Shown: piece after piece, positions 48,860-58,019 of the stretch
Layout of the letters: each line of letters starts with the position of its first letter
Numbering within the stretch: position 1 is the first letter of the stretch
Source: Paludibacteraceae bacterium
GTDB lineage: Bacteria > Bacteroidota > Bacteroidia > Bacteroidales > Paludibacteraceae
Length of the DNA stretch: 64,000 bases
Reading direction: 5' to 3'
Assembly: GCA_017509715.1 (NCBI GenBank)
Contig: JAFWOU010000019.1
Span: 62,001-126,000, forward strand
The notes under the pieces: model-generated
Databases searched by the model: none
What the model saw: the letters and a program-made list of their open reading frames with translations, nothing else
What the model was told of the DNA's origin: nothing
Made by a program: the position numbers and the translations under genes

Positions 48860-50684
48860 TGAGTGTTGTGGTGCTTGAGGTGGTCATTCGTTGGAAGAGG
48901 TCGGTATGTTCTATCTCTCCCTTCAGGTAATATTCCATCACGAGCGTCGCGATAGGCACCGCCCATGTAGCGCCGTAGCCGGCATTCTCTACTACCACGG
49001 CGATAGCTATCTTGGGATCGTCCTTGGGCGCAAAGCCGATGAAGATAGAGTGGTCTCTACCGTGGCTGTTCTGCGCCGTACCGGTCTTACCGCATATCTC
49101 TACGTCCGTGATCGAGTAGCGACGTCCCGTACCGTTGGTCATCACGCGCGCCATACCTTCGCGTACGAGGTCGAAATAGCGGCGGTCGATGCCTGTCTGA
49201 TGGATATGCGTCTTCATCGAGTCGTGGCGGTTCAGGTGGGGCGTGATGTAGTAACCTCCGTTGGCGATGGTGGCTGTCTGGTTGGCCATCTGGAGCGGCG
49301 TGACCAATATCTCACCCTGACCGATACTCAGCGACTTGATAGTCAGCGCCTTCCAGCCTCGCTCGCCGTACATCCGGTTGTAAAAATCCTCCGACGGGAT
49401 ATTACCGCCCTTCTGCGGCGTGATATCCGAATCGTCGAAGCGGTGGCCCAAACCGAAGGCCATCACGTGGTCGCGCCATTGATTATAGCGCTCGTGCAGC
49501 TCTTTACTGTTCTTGCTACCGTTGTTGCCCTTCTGCAGATAGTCGCGAAAGGCGTTCCAGAAATAGGGGTTACAACTCTGCTCTATACCGTTCAGTAGCG
49601 TCACCGGACTACCGTGTGAGTGGGTACACTTGATCGGTTGACTGGCCGGGCCGCTGCAGGCATACTGCGTATTGGGCGTGATCACGTGGTCGTCCAGACA
49701 TACCAGCGCCTGGATGGTCTTGAAGGTCGATCCCGGAGGATACGTAGCCTGGGTAGCACGGTTGAAGAGCGGACGGCTCTTGTCGTGCAGCAGTTTCAGA
49801 TAACTCTTCGAGCGCTCCTTGCCGATCATTATCTGCGGATTCCATGTGGGGGCGGAGGCCAGGGCCAGCACCTCACCCGTACTGGGTTCGATAGCTACGA
49901 TACTACCTATCTTGCCGTGCAGCAACTGCTCGGCTATCTGCTGCAGACGGATGTCGATGGTCAGCTGCATGTCGTTGCCGGCTTTAGCCGGTATGTCTTC
50001 TTCGCCGTTCTTATAATGGCCCTTGATGCGACCCCTGGAGTCGCGCAGCAACTTACGTACACCTTTCTCGCCGCGCAGTTCGCGCTCGTAGGTGCGCTCA
50101 ATACCGTCGCGGCCGGAGTAGTCACCCATCTTGTAGTAGTCGTCGGCCTTGATGTCGTCCCAGTTCACCTCTCCGATACTGCCCAGGATATGCGCCGCCT
50201 CGTTGCAGTTGTAGTTGCGTATCGTACGATTGCGTATCTCTACGCCGCGAAACTTATACAGTTCCTCTTGTAGTTGGGCAATATCTTCTTTCTTGAGCTG
50301 ACTCATGAATACCTGTTGAGTCCAGGTCGACCAGCCGGGATTCTTGCGCGTGTCGCGCAGGTCCTCAATGCGCTGGTCAAACATCTGCTTGTCGATGCGC
50401 AACAAGTGACAGAATGCCAAGGTATCAAAATCCTTCGACATCTCATTCATGGTCATCATCACCTCGTAGATAGGCTGATTGTATACCAGCAGCGAGTCGT
50501 TGCGGTCGTAGATCAGTCCGCGAGCGGGGTAGACCGTCTGCTTGATGATGGCGTTGCCGTCCACCGAACCGCTACTGGTCTCGATAACTTGCATGTTGAA
50601 AAGCAGCACAATATAGGCGACGACTATAAAGATAGCCATCCCGCTTATGACGTATTGGCGTTTATAAAAGTTATCGTTTATCAT
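48843..50684 (-). CDS. mrdA: Penicillin-binding protein 2 (transpeptidase)
   Basis: A 613-residue class B PBP for cell elongation. One N-terminal membrane helix (about 12-32) is followed by the pedestal domain and the transpeptidase with YPPGSTFKTIQ (catalytic Ser at about 315), the SCN motif (SCNPYFW, about 368) and CGKTGTAQN (about 532). Partner of RodA in the elongasome. It overlaps mreD by 4 bases. Confidence 0.95.
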   Translation of the reverse strand: MINDNFYKRQYVISGMAIFIVVAYIVLLFNMQVIETSSGSVDGNAIIKQTVYPARGLIYDRNDSLLVYNQPIYEVMMTMNEMSKDFDTLAFCHLLRIDKQMFDQRIEDLRDTRKNPGWSTWTQQVFMSQLKKEDIAQLQEELYKFRGVEIRNRTIRNYNCNEAAHILGSIGEVNWDDIKADDYYKMGDYSGRDGIERTYERELRGEKGVRKLLRDSRGRIKGHYKNGEEDIPAKAGNDMQLTIDIRLQQIAEQLLHGKIGSIVAIEPSTGEVLALASAPTWNPQIMIGKERSKSYLKLLHDKSRPLFNRATQATYPPGSTFKTIQALVCLDDHVITPNTQYACSGPASQPIKCTHSHGSPVTLLNGIEQSCNPYFWNAFRDYLQKGNNGSKNSKELHERYNQWRDHVMAFGLGHRFDDSDITPQKGGNIPSEDFYNRMYGERGWKALTIKSLSIGQGEILVTPLQMANQTATIANGGYYITPHLNRHDSMKTHIHQTGIDRRYFDLVREGMARVMTNGTGRRYSITDVEICGKTGTAQNSHGRDHSIFIGFAPKDDPKIAIAVVVENAGYGATWAVPIATLVMEYYLKGEIEHTDLFQRMTTSSTTTLNAKKD

Positions 50685-51172
50685 TTCTTGCGAATAAATT
50701 CGTAGCCGAGCACCAGTCCGTAGGTGATCACCGCACTCACTACTGTCTGTAGCAGGGTGAACAAAATGGAACTGAACCAGTTGGTCAGCAGGAATACCAG
50801 CGCATGATGACTGGCAATGAGTATGGCGGCGTAAATGCTGAAGGTCGACATACCGATCGAGCTCACGTTGATCTCGTCGGTCAGTCGCTCGCTATCTACC
50901 ACCAGCCGTTCTATCAGGTAGGGGCGAATCAGCATGAGCATCGTACAGGCCGCCATGTGCACACCGGCGCTGTTGCAGAACGCATCCAGTGTCAGTCCTA
51001 CCAGCGCGCCGATCAGCAGATCCACCCAGCGGGGTAGGGTGAGCGGCATCACCAGCAGACATACTACGTACAGGTACGGATGGCAGTAGCCTCCCAACTG
51101 CAGGTTGTTGATTAGCATCACCTGTAGTAGCAGGATCAGGATAAACCGTATGACTTGCTTAATCCATTTCAC
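50681..51172 (-). CDS. mreD: Rod shape-determining protein MreD
   Basis: A 163-residue inner-membrane protein with five or six membrane segments (opening FILILLLQVMLINNLQLG). It is identified by size, topology and position between mreC and mrdA. It overlaps both neighbours. Confidence 0.88.
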   Translation of the reverse strand: MKWIKQVIRFILILLLQVMLINNLQLGGYCHPYLYVVCLLVMPLTLPRWVDLLIGALVGLTLDAFCNSAGVHMAACTMLMLIRPYLIERLVVDSERLTDEINVSSIGMSTFSIYAAILIASHHALVFLLTNWFSSILFTLLQTVVSAVITYGLVLGYEFIRKK

Positions 51173-51989
51173 TTCTCAGTTGCTCCAGTTCTTTGCTGGC
51201 TATGTCATTATCAATCACTTGCACATAGCTCAGTTTGTTGAATTCCGTGTATAGTTTCACGCGTATGGTCCATGCCGCGTCACCGTCTTTTATCTCGGCC
51301 GACTCCACCACGCCCACCGGTATATCGCCCGGGAAGGTCTCGCTCAGTCCGCTCGTCAGGATGATGTCGCCCGGCTGCACGTCTACGTGCGACTCGATGT
51401 CCGACAGTATGGCATGACTCTCATCCCGGCCGTCCCACTTGAGCGTACCTATCTTGCTGTTTTTCTGCATACGGCAGCTCACGCAGAAACCCGACGTGGT
51501 GGTGATCGGGATCACGATCGAGAACTGATGTCCTACCGTGCTCACCACGCCCACTACGCCTCTCGGACCCAGCACGCCCATGCCCTCGGCAATGCCGTCA
51601 CGCTCGCCCTTGTTGATGGTCATGTAGTTCTTCATGCCGCCTATGTTCATCTGGATGATCTTGGCGGGAATGAAGTGGTGCTGCTGGTTGGCATAGCGGT
51701 AGGTCACCTGCTCCTTCAGCCGCTCGCGCTCGTTGGCATAGAGCACCAGCTGGTTGCGGAGCATGGTGTTCTCCTGCTGCAGCTGCTCGTTGTCTTCCTT
51801 CAGCCGGAAGTAGCTCACTATCGTATTCTCCAACTCATAGTGCCACGCTATGTAGCTGTTGCAGGTGGAGAGTACGGTGCTCTTCGGATAAGCTGTGTTC
51901 TGCACAATCAACAACACGGCAACAACCTCCAGGAGAAAAAACACCAGGAAGTTGCTGTACCGCTGTATGAATTTGAGCAGATTTTGCAT
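51159..51989 (-). CDS. mreC: Rod shape-determining protein MreC
   Basis: A 276-residue protein with one membrane helix (about 12-30), a coiled coil (about 60-90, RLKEDNEQLQQENTML) and a beta-rich periplasmic domain (GVLGPRGVVGVV, GDIILTSGLSETFPGDIPVG). It links MreB to PBP2 and RodA in the periplasm. Encoded 20 bases downstream of mreB. Confidence 0.94.
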   Translation of the reverse strand: MQNLLKFIQRYSNFLVFFLLEVVAVLLIVQNTAYPKSTVLSTCNSYIAWHYELENTIVSYFRLKEDNEQLQQENTMLRNQLVLYANERERLKEQVTYRYANQQHHFIPAKIIQMNIGGMKNYMTINKGERDGIAEGMGVLGPRGVVGVVSTVGHQFSIVIPITTTSGFCVSCRMQKNSKIGTLKWDGRDESHAILSDIESHVDVQPGDIILTSGLSETFPGDIPVGVVESAEIKDGDAAWTIRVKLYTEFNKLSYVQVIDNDIASKELEQLRSEMD

Positions 51990-52009
51990 AGCCGATCCGT
52001 TCTATCGGT

Positions 52010-53026
52010 TTATCGGAGCAGGAATCCGAAGTTGTTGACGTTCTTCAGCGCTACGCCCGTACCGCGTGCTACGGCGTGGAGCGGATCTTCTGCTACGTGG
52101 AACGGAATAGTGATCTTGTCGGTCAGACGCTTTGCCAAGCCGTGCAGCAGTGCACCACCACCGGCCAGGTAGATTCCTCTCCGTACGATATCGGCATAGA
52201 GCTCCGACGGAGTAGCCTCCAGCGCCTGCAGGATCGCCTGCTCGATCTTCACGATGCTCTTCTCCAGACAGTGAGCTATCTCCTGATAACTTACCGGCAC
52301 CTGCATCGGCAGCGCCGTCACCTTGTTCGGACCTACTACGATGAAGTCCTCCGGAGCGTCCTCCAGTTCGGGCAGCGCCGATCCTACCTGGATCTTGATG
52401 CGCTCTGCCGTAGGCTCGTCGATACGCAGGTTGTGCATACGACCCATATACTCGATGATATCCTGGTTCAGGTCATCGCCGGCCGTCTTGATCGACTTGT
52501 TGCTCACGATACCACCCAGCGAGATCACGGCAATCTCCGTCGTACCGCCACCTATATCCACGATCATGCAACCCTCCGGACTCTCTACGTCAATACCGAT
52601 ACCGATAGCGGCTGCCATAGGCTCGTAGATCATGTAGATATCACGTCCGCCGGCGTGCTCCGAACTGTCGCGTACGGCACGTATCTCCACTTCGGTACTT
52701 CCCGACGGGATACATACCACCATGCGAATGCTCGGCGTAAACCAGCGATTCTGCTTCGGTATCATGCGGATCAGACCGCGAATCATCATCTCGCAAGCAT
52801 AGAAGTCGGCAATCACACCGTCCTTCAGCGGACGGATCGTGCGAATCATCGAGCCTCCCTTACCAATCATCTGTTGTGCCTTGCGACCCACGGCTACCAT
52901 TTTGTTCTCCGTGTTGATGGCCACTACCGAAGGCTCGTCTATTACCACCTGATCGTTACACATGATGATGGTGTTCGCCGTACCCAGGTCAATGGCAATC
53001 TCTTGTGTAAAAGAAAAAAATCCCAT
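52010..53026 (-). CDS. mreB: Rod shape-determining protein MreB
   Basis: A 338-residue actin-like filament protein that guides lateral wall synthesis. IDLGTANTII (about 12-21), VDIGGGTTEIAVISLGGIV (about 160-178) and the C-terminal YLAGGGALLHGLAKRL (about 288-303) are the phosphate and adenosine motifs. First gene of the leftward elongasome operon, which then continues through mnmG. Confidence 0.97.
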   Translation of the reverse strand: MGFFSFTQEIAIDLGTANTIIMCNDQVVIDEPSVVAINTENKMVAVGRKAQQMIGKGGSMIRTIRPLKDGVIADFYACEMMIRGLIRMIPKQNRWFTPSIRMVVCIPSGSTEVEIRAVRDSSEHAGGRDIYMIYEPMAAAIGIGIDVESPEGCMIVDIGGGTTEIAVISLGGIVSNKSIKTAGDDLNQDIIEYMGRMHNLRIDEPTAERIKIQVGSALPELEDAPEDFIVVGPNKVTALPMQVPVSYQEIAHCLEKSIVKIEQAILQALEATPSELYADIVRRGIYLAGGGALLHGLAKRLTDKITIPFHVAEDPLHAVARGTGVALKNVNNFGFLLR

Positions 53027-53117
53027 ATTGTTTATTATTTTTTGTTTGTTACTACTGTTTTTTGCCCATTTTAGACCTCAAAACAGGCCAAAATGATGCA
53101 ATATTCATAAAATTGCG

Positions 53118-53149
53118 CAAAATTACAACTTTTTTTTCATATATGCAAG
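53118..53149 (-). promoter_or_regulatory. Bacteroidota promoter for the mreB operon
   Basis: Minus-strand CTTG, 20 bases beginning CATATATG, TAATTTTG (plus CAAAATTA 53118-53125). The leader is about 85 bases. Confidence 0.8.
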
Positions 53150-53168
53150 CGCGCGCGAAATTTTTTTT

Positions 53169-53210
53169 AAAAAGAGAAAAAAAAGAGAGTGGCAACTTTT
53201 CAGCTGCCAC
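53169..53210 (-). terminator. Terminator after tRNA-Asn
   Basis: GTGGCA pairs with TGCCAC (53189-53210); on the minus strand a T-rich tract follows (53169-53188). Confidence 0.8.
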
Positions 53211-53216
53211 CCCTCG

Positions 53217-53290
53217 CGCTCCCTCTAGGACTTGAACCTAGGACCCCCTGATTAACAGTCAGATGCTCTAACCGACTGAGCTAAGGAAGC
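53217..53290 (-). tRNA. tRNA-Asn (GTT)
   Basis: Minus-strand cloverleaf with acceptor GCTTCCT/AGGGAGC, anticodon stem TCTGA/TCAGG around CTGTTAA (anticodon GTT) and T-stem CTAGG/CCTAG. CCA is not encoded, unlike the tRNA-Met in this window. Own promoter and terminator. Confidence 0.93.
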
Positions 53291-53337
53291 AAGTAAGTTT
53301 TATCAGTTCTCACTACTTTCATTTCCGAAAGCGGGTG

Positions 53338-53369
53338 CAAAAGTACTGCTTTTTTTTTATATATGCAAG
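53338..53369 (-). promoter_or_regulatory. Bacteroidota promoter for tRNA-Asn
   Basis: Minus-strand CTTG, 20 bases (CATATATA…AAAAGCAG), TACTTTTG (plus CAAAAGTA 53338-53345). Confidence 0.85.
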
Positions 53370-53389
53370 TTTTTTTGAAAAAAAATGCG

Positions 53390-53397
53390 TATCTTTG
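53390..53397 (+). promoter_or_regulatory. -7 box for the PfkB kinase gene
   Basis: TATCTTTG about 50 bases before the ATG. No TTTG box is found at the normal distance. Confidence 0.5.
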
Positions 53398-53445
53398 CAA
53401 AAAATTTTACAAAAATCACTGTTTTTTGGCAAAAAAACCTAAAAA

Positions 53446-54453
53446 ATGATGAAAAAGATCTTAGGAATTGGAAATGCACTGACCGACATTTTGATCCAAG
53501 TCAGCGAAGACGACTTGCGCGAATTGGGATTTCCGAAAGGTAGTATGAATCTCATCTCCATGGAGCAGATGGAGCAGATCCAGATGCGTTTTGCATCTAT
53601 CCGAAAACGACTCGTAGCCGGCGGCTCTGCCTCCAACGCCATCAACTGCATCGCAGCGCTGGGTGGAAAAGCAGCTTTTTTGGGCAAGATCGGTAACGAC
53701 GAAGTGGGCGATTTCTATCGCGAGGATATGATCAAGAACGGCGTGAAGCCTATCCTACTCACCTCCACCCTCGAAATGTCAGGCTGCTCTATCGTGCTCA
53801 TCACCCCCGATGGCGAACGTACCTTTGCTACCTATCTGGGCGCCGCTTCCGAACTCTCGGCCGACGATATCGAGAAGGAAGCCTTCAAGGGCTACGATAT
53901 CTTCCATATCGAGGGTTACCTGGTGCAGAACAACGAGCTCATCGAGAAAGCTATCCGCCTCGCTAAGGAGTCCGGATGCATGGTGTCGCTCGATCTGGCG
54001 TCCTACAACGTCGTCAACGAGAACCACCTCTTCCTCAAGGAGTTGATCAAGAAATACGTCGATATCGTCTTTGCTAACGAAGACGAGTCGTTCGCCTATA
54101 CCCACCTCAATCCCGAGGAGGCGGTCCAGAAGATCGCCGAGCAGTGCGACATCGCCGTGGTCAAGGTCGGTAAGCGCGGTTCGTATGTCCAGCAGGGCAA
54201 TACGCGTTACCATATCGGCGCCATCACCACCTCCTGCACGGACTCTACCGGTGCCGGCGACCTCTATGCCGGAGGTTTCCTTTTGGCACTCAGCGATGGC
54301 TTCGACCTGCGCCGCTGCGGCGAGATAGGAACCATAGCTGCCGGACGCGTCGTCGAGATAGTGGGTACCAAGCTCTCCGAAGAGACATGGGACGAGATAC
54401 GCCGTATATGCGCCCTCTACCGCGGCTTCATGCAGAAGTATAACATCATATAA
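53446..54453 (+). CDS. PfkB-family kinase, adenosine kinase-like
   Basis: A 335-residue ribokinase-fold kinase. GNALTDILIQV at the start, AGGSASNAINCIAALGG (about 60-76) and the catalytic DSTGAGDLYAGGFL (about 265-278, anion hole and Asp base) are visible. This subfamily in Bacteroidota is annotated as adenosine kinase or sugar kinase; the substrate cannot be fixed by motifs alone. plsC follows by 15 bases. Confidence 0.9.
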   Translation: MMKKILGIGNALTDILIQVSEDDLRELGFPKGSMNLISMEQMEQIQMRFASIRKRLVAGGSASNAINCIAALGGKAAFLGKIGNDEVGDFYREDMIKNGVKPILLTSTLEMSGCSIVLITPDGERTFATYLGAASELSADDIEKEAFKGYDIFHIEGYLVQNNELIEKAIRLAKESGCMVSLDLASYNVVNENHLFLKELIKKYVDIVFANEDESFAYTHLNPEEAVQKIAEQCDIAVVKVGKRGSYVQQGNTRYHIGAITTSCTDSTGAGDLYAGGFLLALSDGFDLRRCGEIGTIAAGRVVEIVGTKLSEETWDEIRRICALYRGFMQKYNII

Positions 54454-54468
54454 TCCCCACGCACACGT

Positions 54469-55182
54469 ATGTTACAAGTCCTTTTTGCTCTCTATCAATA
54501 TCTTATCGCATGGCCGATAGCCGTCCTGCTCACCATCTTCACGGCCCTATTCACTATCATATGCTATCCCTGGCGCAATGCCGAGTTTGTCCACCGTGAG
54601 CAACAGTTTTGGTCGCGCAGCATGTGCCGACTCATGTTCCTGCCCGTGTCGGTCTCCGGACTCGAAAATATCAAGCCCGGTCAGTCCTACGTCTTCGTGA
54701 GCAACCATCAGTCGATGTACGACGTATGGGTCATCTACGGCTGGCTGCCCGTCATCTTCAAGTGGCTCATGAAGGCCGAACTGCGTCGCGTGCCCTTCGT
54801 CGGCACTGCCTGCAAGGCGGCCGGACATATCTTCGTAGAGCGCAAGAACGCCCGCGCATCCATAGAGAGTATCCAGCTGATAGAGAAGCAGTTAGTCAAC
54901 GGTGTCTGCACCGTCATCTTCCCCGAGGGAACGCGCACCAAGGACGGCTCGCTCGGTCGCTTCAAGCGCGGCGCCTTCCAGATAGCGCTCGACCTCTCGC
55001 TGCCCGTCATACCCATCTCGCTTAGCGGTTGCTACGACGTGATGCCCAAGGGCGCATGGGTCGTACGCCGCCATCCTGTTCATATGCATGTGGGCAAGCC
55101 TATCGACCTCAGCCAATTTGCCGACCCCAACGAGGCCATCGAAGCCGTCCGCCAGGCCGTAGAAGCCGGCATCCAAAAATAA
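54469..55182 (+). CDS. plsC: 1-acyl-sn-glycerol-3-phosphate acyltransferase
   Basis: A 237-residue membrane acyltransferase making phosphatidic acid. One or two N-terminal hydrophobic segments are followed by the NHxxxxD motif (SNHQSMYD, about 76-83), the glycerol-phosphate FPEGTRTKDGS (about 151-161) and VPISLSGCYDVMPKG. An array of eight 8-base words fills most of the gap to the next gene. Confidence 0.93.
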   Translation: MLQVLFALYQYLIAWPIAVLLTIFTALFTIICYPWRNAEFVHREQQFWSRSMCRLMFLPVSVSGLENIKPGQSYVFVSNHQSMYDVWVIYGWLPVIFKWLMKAELRRVPFVGTACKAAGHIFVERKNARASIESIQLIEKQLVNGVCTVIFPEGTRTKDGSLGRFKRGAFQIALDLSLPVIPISLSGCYDVMPKGAWVVRRHPVHMHVGKPIDLSQFADPNEAIEAVRQAVEAGIQK

Positions 55183-55246
55183 ACTCATCAACTTATCAAC
55201 TTATCAACCAATAAACTAATCAACCAATAAACTAATCAACTAATAA
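55183..55246. repeat. Array of eight 8-base words (ACTAATCA/ACCAATAA)
   Basis: Eight octamers start on the base after the plsC TAA (55182), twice the usual four, and end 14 bases before the HIT gene start. Confidence 0.96.
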
Positions 55247-55260
55247 ACCCCCAAAATATT

Positions 55261-55698
55261 ATGCATTCCGATCCTAAAAACTGTCTGTATTGTCAGAATA
55301 ACGAGACGCTCCATTCGCTCATGATCGAGATCGCGCACATGCGCGTGTCGCGCGCGTTCCTATTTAAGGAGCAAACATACCACGGCCGCTGCCTCGTGGC
55401 CTACGACCACCACGTCAACGACCTCAACGAACTCTCTGACGAACAGCGCAACCTCTTCATGGCCGACGTGGCCGACGTCACCCGCGCTATGCAACGCCTC
55501 TTCCATCCGGAGAAAATCAACTACGGGGCTTACTCCGATAAGCTCTCCCACCTCCATTTCCACTTGGCACCCAAGTACGTCGACGGTCCCGACTACGGCG
55601 GCACGTTCCAGATGAATCCGGGTAAGGTCTACCTCTCCGACGCCGAGTATCAAGAGATGGTCGAAGCACTGCGCAAAGAGTTGAAATCTGAATGCTGA
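55261..55698 (+). CDS. HIT-family nucleotide hydrolase/transferase
   Basis: A 145-residue HIT protein with the catalytic triad HLHFHLAPK (about 100-108) and an N-terminal CLYCQNN zinc-type pair (about 8-14). HIT proteins cleave nucleoside phosphoramidates or dinucleotides. The final codons and TGA stop come from a repeat. Confidence 0.88.
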   Translation: MHSDPKNCLYCQNNETLHSLMIEIAHMRVSRAFLFKEQTYHGRCLVAYDHHVNDLNELSDEQRNLFMADVADVTRAMQRLFHPEKINYGAYSDKLSHLHFHLAPKYVDGPDYGGTFQMNPGKVYLSDAEYQEMVEALRKELKSEC

Positions 55699-55713
55699 TA
55701 GCTGAAAGCCGAA
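55686..55713. repeat. Four-word element, word AGCTGAA, at the HIT-holB junction
   Basis: ATCTGAA, TGCTGAT, AGCTGAA, AGCCGAA then AGC (32 bases as 55685-55716). It supplies the HIT stop TGA (55696-55698). Confidence 0.94.
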
Positions 55714-55726
55714 AGCTAAAACCCGC

Positions 55727-56893
55727 ATGCTCTTCCGTGACATCATAGGCCAGGAGTCTGTCAAGCGACAGCTTTGTCTCTCCGTCCAGGAGGGACGTAT
55801 CCCCCATGCCCAGTTGATCACCGGTCCGAAAGGCGTCGGCAAGCTCCAGCTGGCGGTGGCCTATGCCCAGTACCTCAACTGCGAACATCGTACCCCCCTG
55901 GATGCCTGCGGCACATGCCCTACCTGCATCCAATACCGGAAACTCCAGCATCCCGACCTCCATTTTGCCTTCCCCATCGTCAAGGGCGACCGTGGCGAGG
56001 TGTGCGACGACTTTGTGGGCGATTTCCGCACCCTGCTGCTCGAGTCGGGCTACTTCGATATCGAGGACTGGTACCGCACCATCGGCGTGGAGACCAAGCA
56101 GGGCATGATCTATGAGAAAGAGAGCTCCGAGATTCTGCGCAAACTGAGCCTCAAGTCCTTCGGTAATGGCTACAAGGTGATGATCATCTGGCAGCCGGAG
56201 AAGATGAACGCCGTCTGCGCCAACAAATTGCTCAAGCTGCTCGAGGAGCCACCCGAGCGCACCGTTTTCCTGCTCGTATCCGAGCATCCCGAACAGTTGC
56301 TCACCACCATCCTCTCGCGCGTACAGCAAGTCATGGTGCCGCGGCTGGATGATCAGGATATCGCCGATGCGTTGGTCCGCGACGGCGTAGATCCGTCTGC
56401 GGCCGCCGACCTGGCACGTATCGCCAACGGCAGCTATTTGGCCGCCCGTCAGATGGCGCGCGAGCAGGACGAGACACAGCGCTATTTGGCCGATTTCATC
56501 GCCCTCATGCGCGATGCCTATACCGTGGGTGTCATCACGGATCGGCAGAAGAAGTTCGACTCGCTCCAGCGTTTACGCAAGTGGAGTCTCGACATGTCCG
56601 ACAGCAAGGTGGGACGTGAGCGCCAGAAGAATTTCCTCCAGTATGCCCAGCGTCAGGTGCGCGAGAACTTCATCCGCAATTTCCAGACGCCCGAGCTCAA
56701 CTACCAGACGGCCGACGAACGGGCCTTCTCCGATCGCTTCTTCCCATACATCCACATGGGCAACGTAGAGGCTATCGTGGAGCAACTCTCGCTGGCCGAA
56801 CAGCAGATCCAGCAGAACGGCAACGCCAAGATGATCTTCTTCGACCTGTGCCTGCAAATGATAGTATTAATCAAGAAAAAAACAATAATATGA
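55727..56893 (+). CDS. holB: DNA polymerase III delta' subunit (clamp loader)
   Basis: A 388-residue AAA+ clamp-loader subunit. GPKGVGKLQLAV (about 28-39) is a degenerate Walker A (Leu for Ser/Thr), as expected for delta', which does not hydrolyse ATP. The zinc motif CGTCPTC lies at about 63-69, and VMIIWQPEKMNAVCANKLLKLLEEPPE (split across about 148-175) is the sensor region. ATGA overlap with the next gene. Confidence 0.92.
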   Translation: MLFRDIIGQESVKRQLCLSVQEGRIPHAQLITGPKGVGKLQLAVAYAQYLNCEHRTPLDACGTCPTCIQYRKLQHPDLHFAFPIVKGDRGEVCDDFVGDFRTLLLESGYFDIEDWYRTIGVETKQGMIYEKESSEILRKLSLKSFGNGYKVMIIWQPEKMNAVCANKLLKLLEEPPERTVFLLVSEHPEQLLTTILSRVQQVMVPRLDDQDIADALVRDGVDPSAAADLARIANGSYLAARQMAREQDETQRYLADFIALMRDAYTVGVITDRQKKFDSLQRLRKWSLDMSDSKVGRERQKNFLQYAQRQVRENFIRNFQTPELNYQTADERAFSDRFFPYIHMGNVEAIVEQLSLAEQQIQQNGNAKMIFFDLCLQMIVLIKKKTII

Positions 56894-58014
56894 ATGATAA
56901 GTTTACACTCGGCAACGACGCTTCGTCGCTTTCCTCTCGGGGATCGCGGCGCAACTCGGCGCATATGTTGCCGGTGACGGATTGGTTGTGCGACGTATCG
57001 GACAATACGCGCCTCAGCGATCTGGTAGAAGTGCAGTTTAAGAACACCCGCAAGGGCTATTTCCATAATGCCGACCGTCTGCCGCTCGAGAAGGGCTCCG
57101 TGGTGGTCGTTGAGGCCAACCCAGGTTACGACCTGGGCGAAGTGGTGCTCACGGGCGAATTGGTAAAACTCCAGATGAAGAAGTATCATATCGATACCGA
57201 CCGCTACGAGGTGCGCAATATCCTGCGCTTCGCTACCGACCAGGACCTGGAGCGTGCCCGCGAGGCACATAGCCGCGAGCAGGCCACGATGATCAAGTCG
57301 CGCCAACTGGCTAAGTCGCTCGGTCTGGAGATGAAGATAGGCGACGTAGAGTACCAGGGCGACGGCTCCAAGGCCATCTTCTACTATATCGCCGACGGAC
57401 GCGTCGATTTCCGCCAACTCATCAAGGTCTATGCCGAGACTTTCCGCATCCGCGTCGAGATGAAGCAGATCGGTGCGCGCCAGGAAGCCGGACGTATCGG
57501 CGGTACGGGCCCCTGCGGACGCGAATTGTGCTGCTCCACCTGGATCACCAATTTCTCCTCCGTCGGTACCGGCGCTGCACGCCTGCAGAATATCTCGCCC
57601 AACCTCCAGAAACTGGCCGGACAGTGCGCTAAACTCAAGTGCTGCCTCAACTACGAGGTACCTGTCTACGAGGAGGCCCAGAAGAAGATGCCGCCGCGCC
57701 ACGTGCCGCTCGAGACCCAGGACGGCTCCTTCTATCTCTTCTCCACCGACCCGCTGGCCGAGCAGGTCACCTATTCCACCGACGAACACGTGCCGGCCAA
57801 CCTGGTGACCATTCCGGCTTCCCGCGCGATGGCTATCCTTGAGATGAATCGTCGTGGTGAGAAACCCTTTAGCCTCGAGGAGAAAGCCGGCGCCAAGACC
57901 GAAGAACTGGGCTACCATAACGTCGTCGGACAGGACGATGTCACCCGATTTGATCGGAAAAAACGCGATAAAAACCGTCGTCGACCGAATCGTGACCGAC
58001 GCAGAGAACGATAA
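56890..58014 (+). CDS. PSP1/RicT-like protein
   Basis: A 374-residue protein with a PSP1 C-terminal domain: GTGPCGRELCCSTWI and GQCAKLKCCLNYE hold the conserved cysteine set that binds a [4Fe-4S] cluster in B. subtilis RicT (YaaT). ATG 56890 is chosen for its ATGA overlap with holB. The C-terminus is very basic (RRRPNRDRRRER), suggesting RNA contact. In Firmicutes RicT acts in RNase Y complexes; here only the domain is certain. Confidence 0.9.
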   Translation: MNDKFTLGNDASSLSSRGSRRNSAHMLPVTDWLCDVSDNTRLSDLVEVQFKNTRKGYFHNADRLPLEKGSVVVVEANPGYDLGEVVLTGELVKLQMKKYHIDTDRYEVRNILRFATDQDLERAREAHSREQATMIKSRQLAKSLGLEMKIGDVEYQGDGSKAIFYYIADGRVDFRQLIKVYAETFRIRVEMKQIGARQEAGRIGGTGPCGRELCCSTWITNFSSVGTGAARLQNISPNLQKLAGQCAKLKCCLNYEVPVYEEAQKKMPPRHVPLETQDGSFYLFSTDPLAEQVTYSTDEHVPANLVTIPASRAMAILEMNRRGEKPFSLEEKAGAKTEELGYHNVVGQDDVTRFDRKKRDKNRRRPNRDRRRER

Positions 58015-58019
58015 GCACT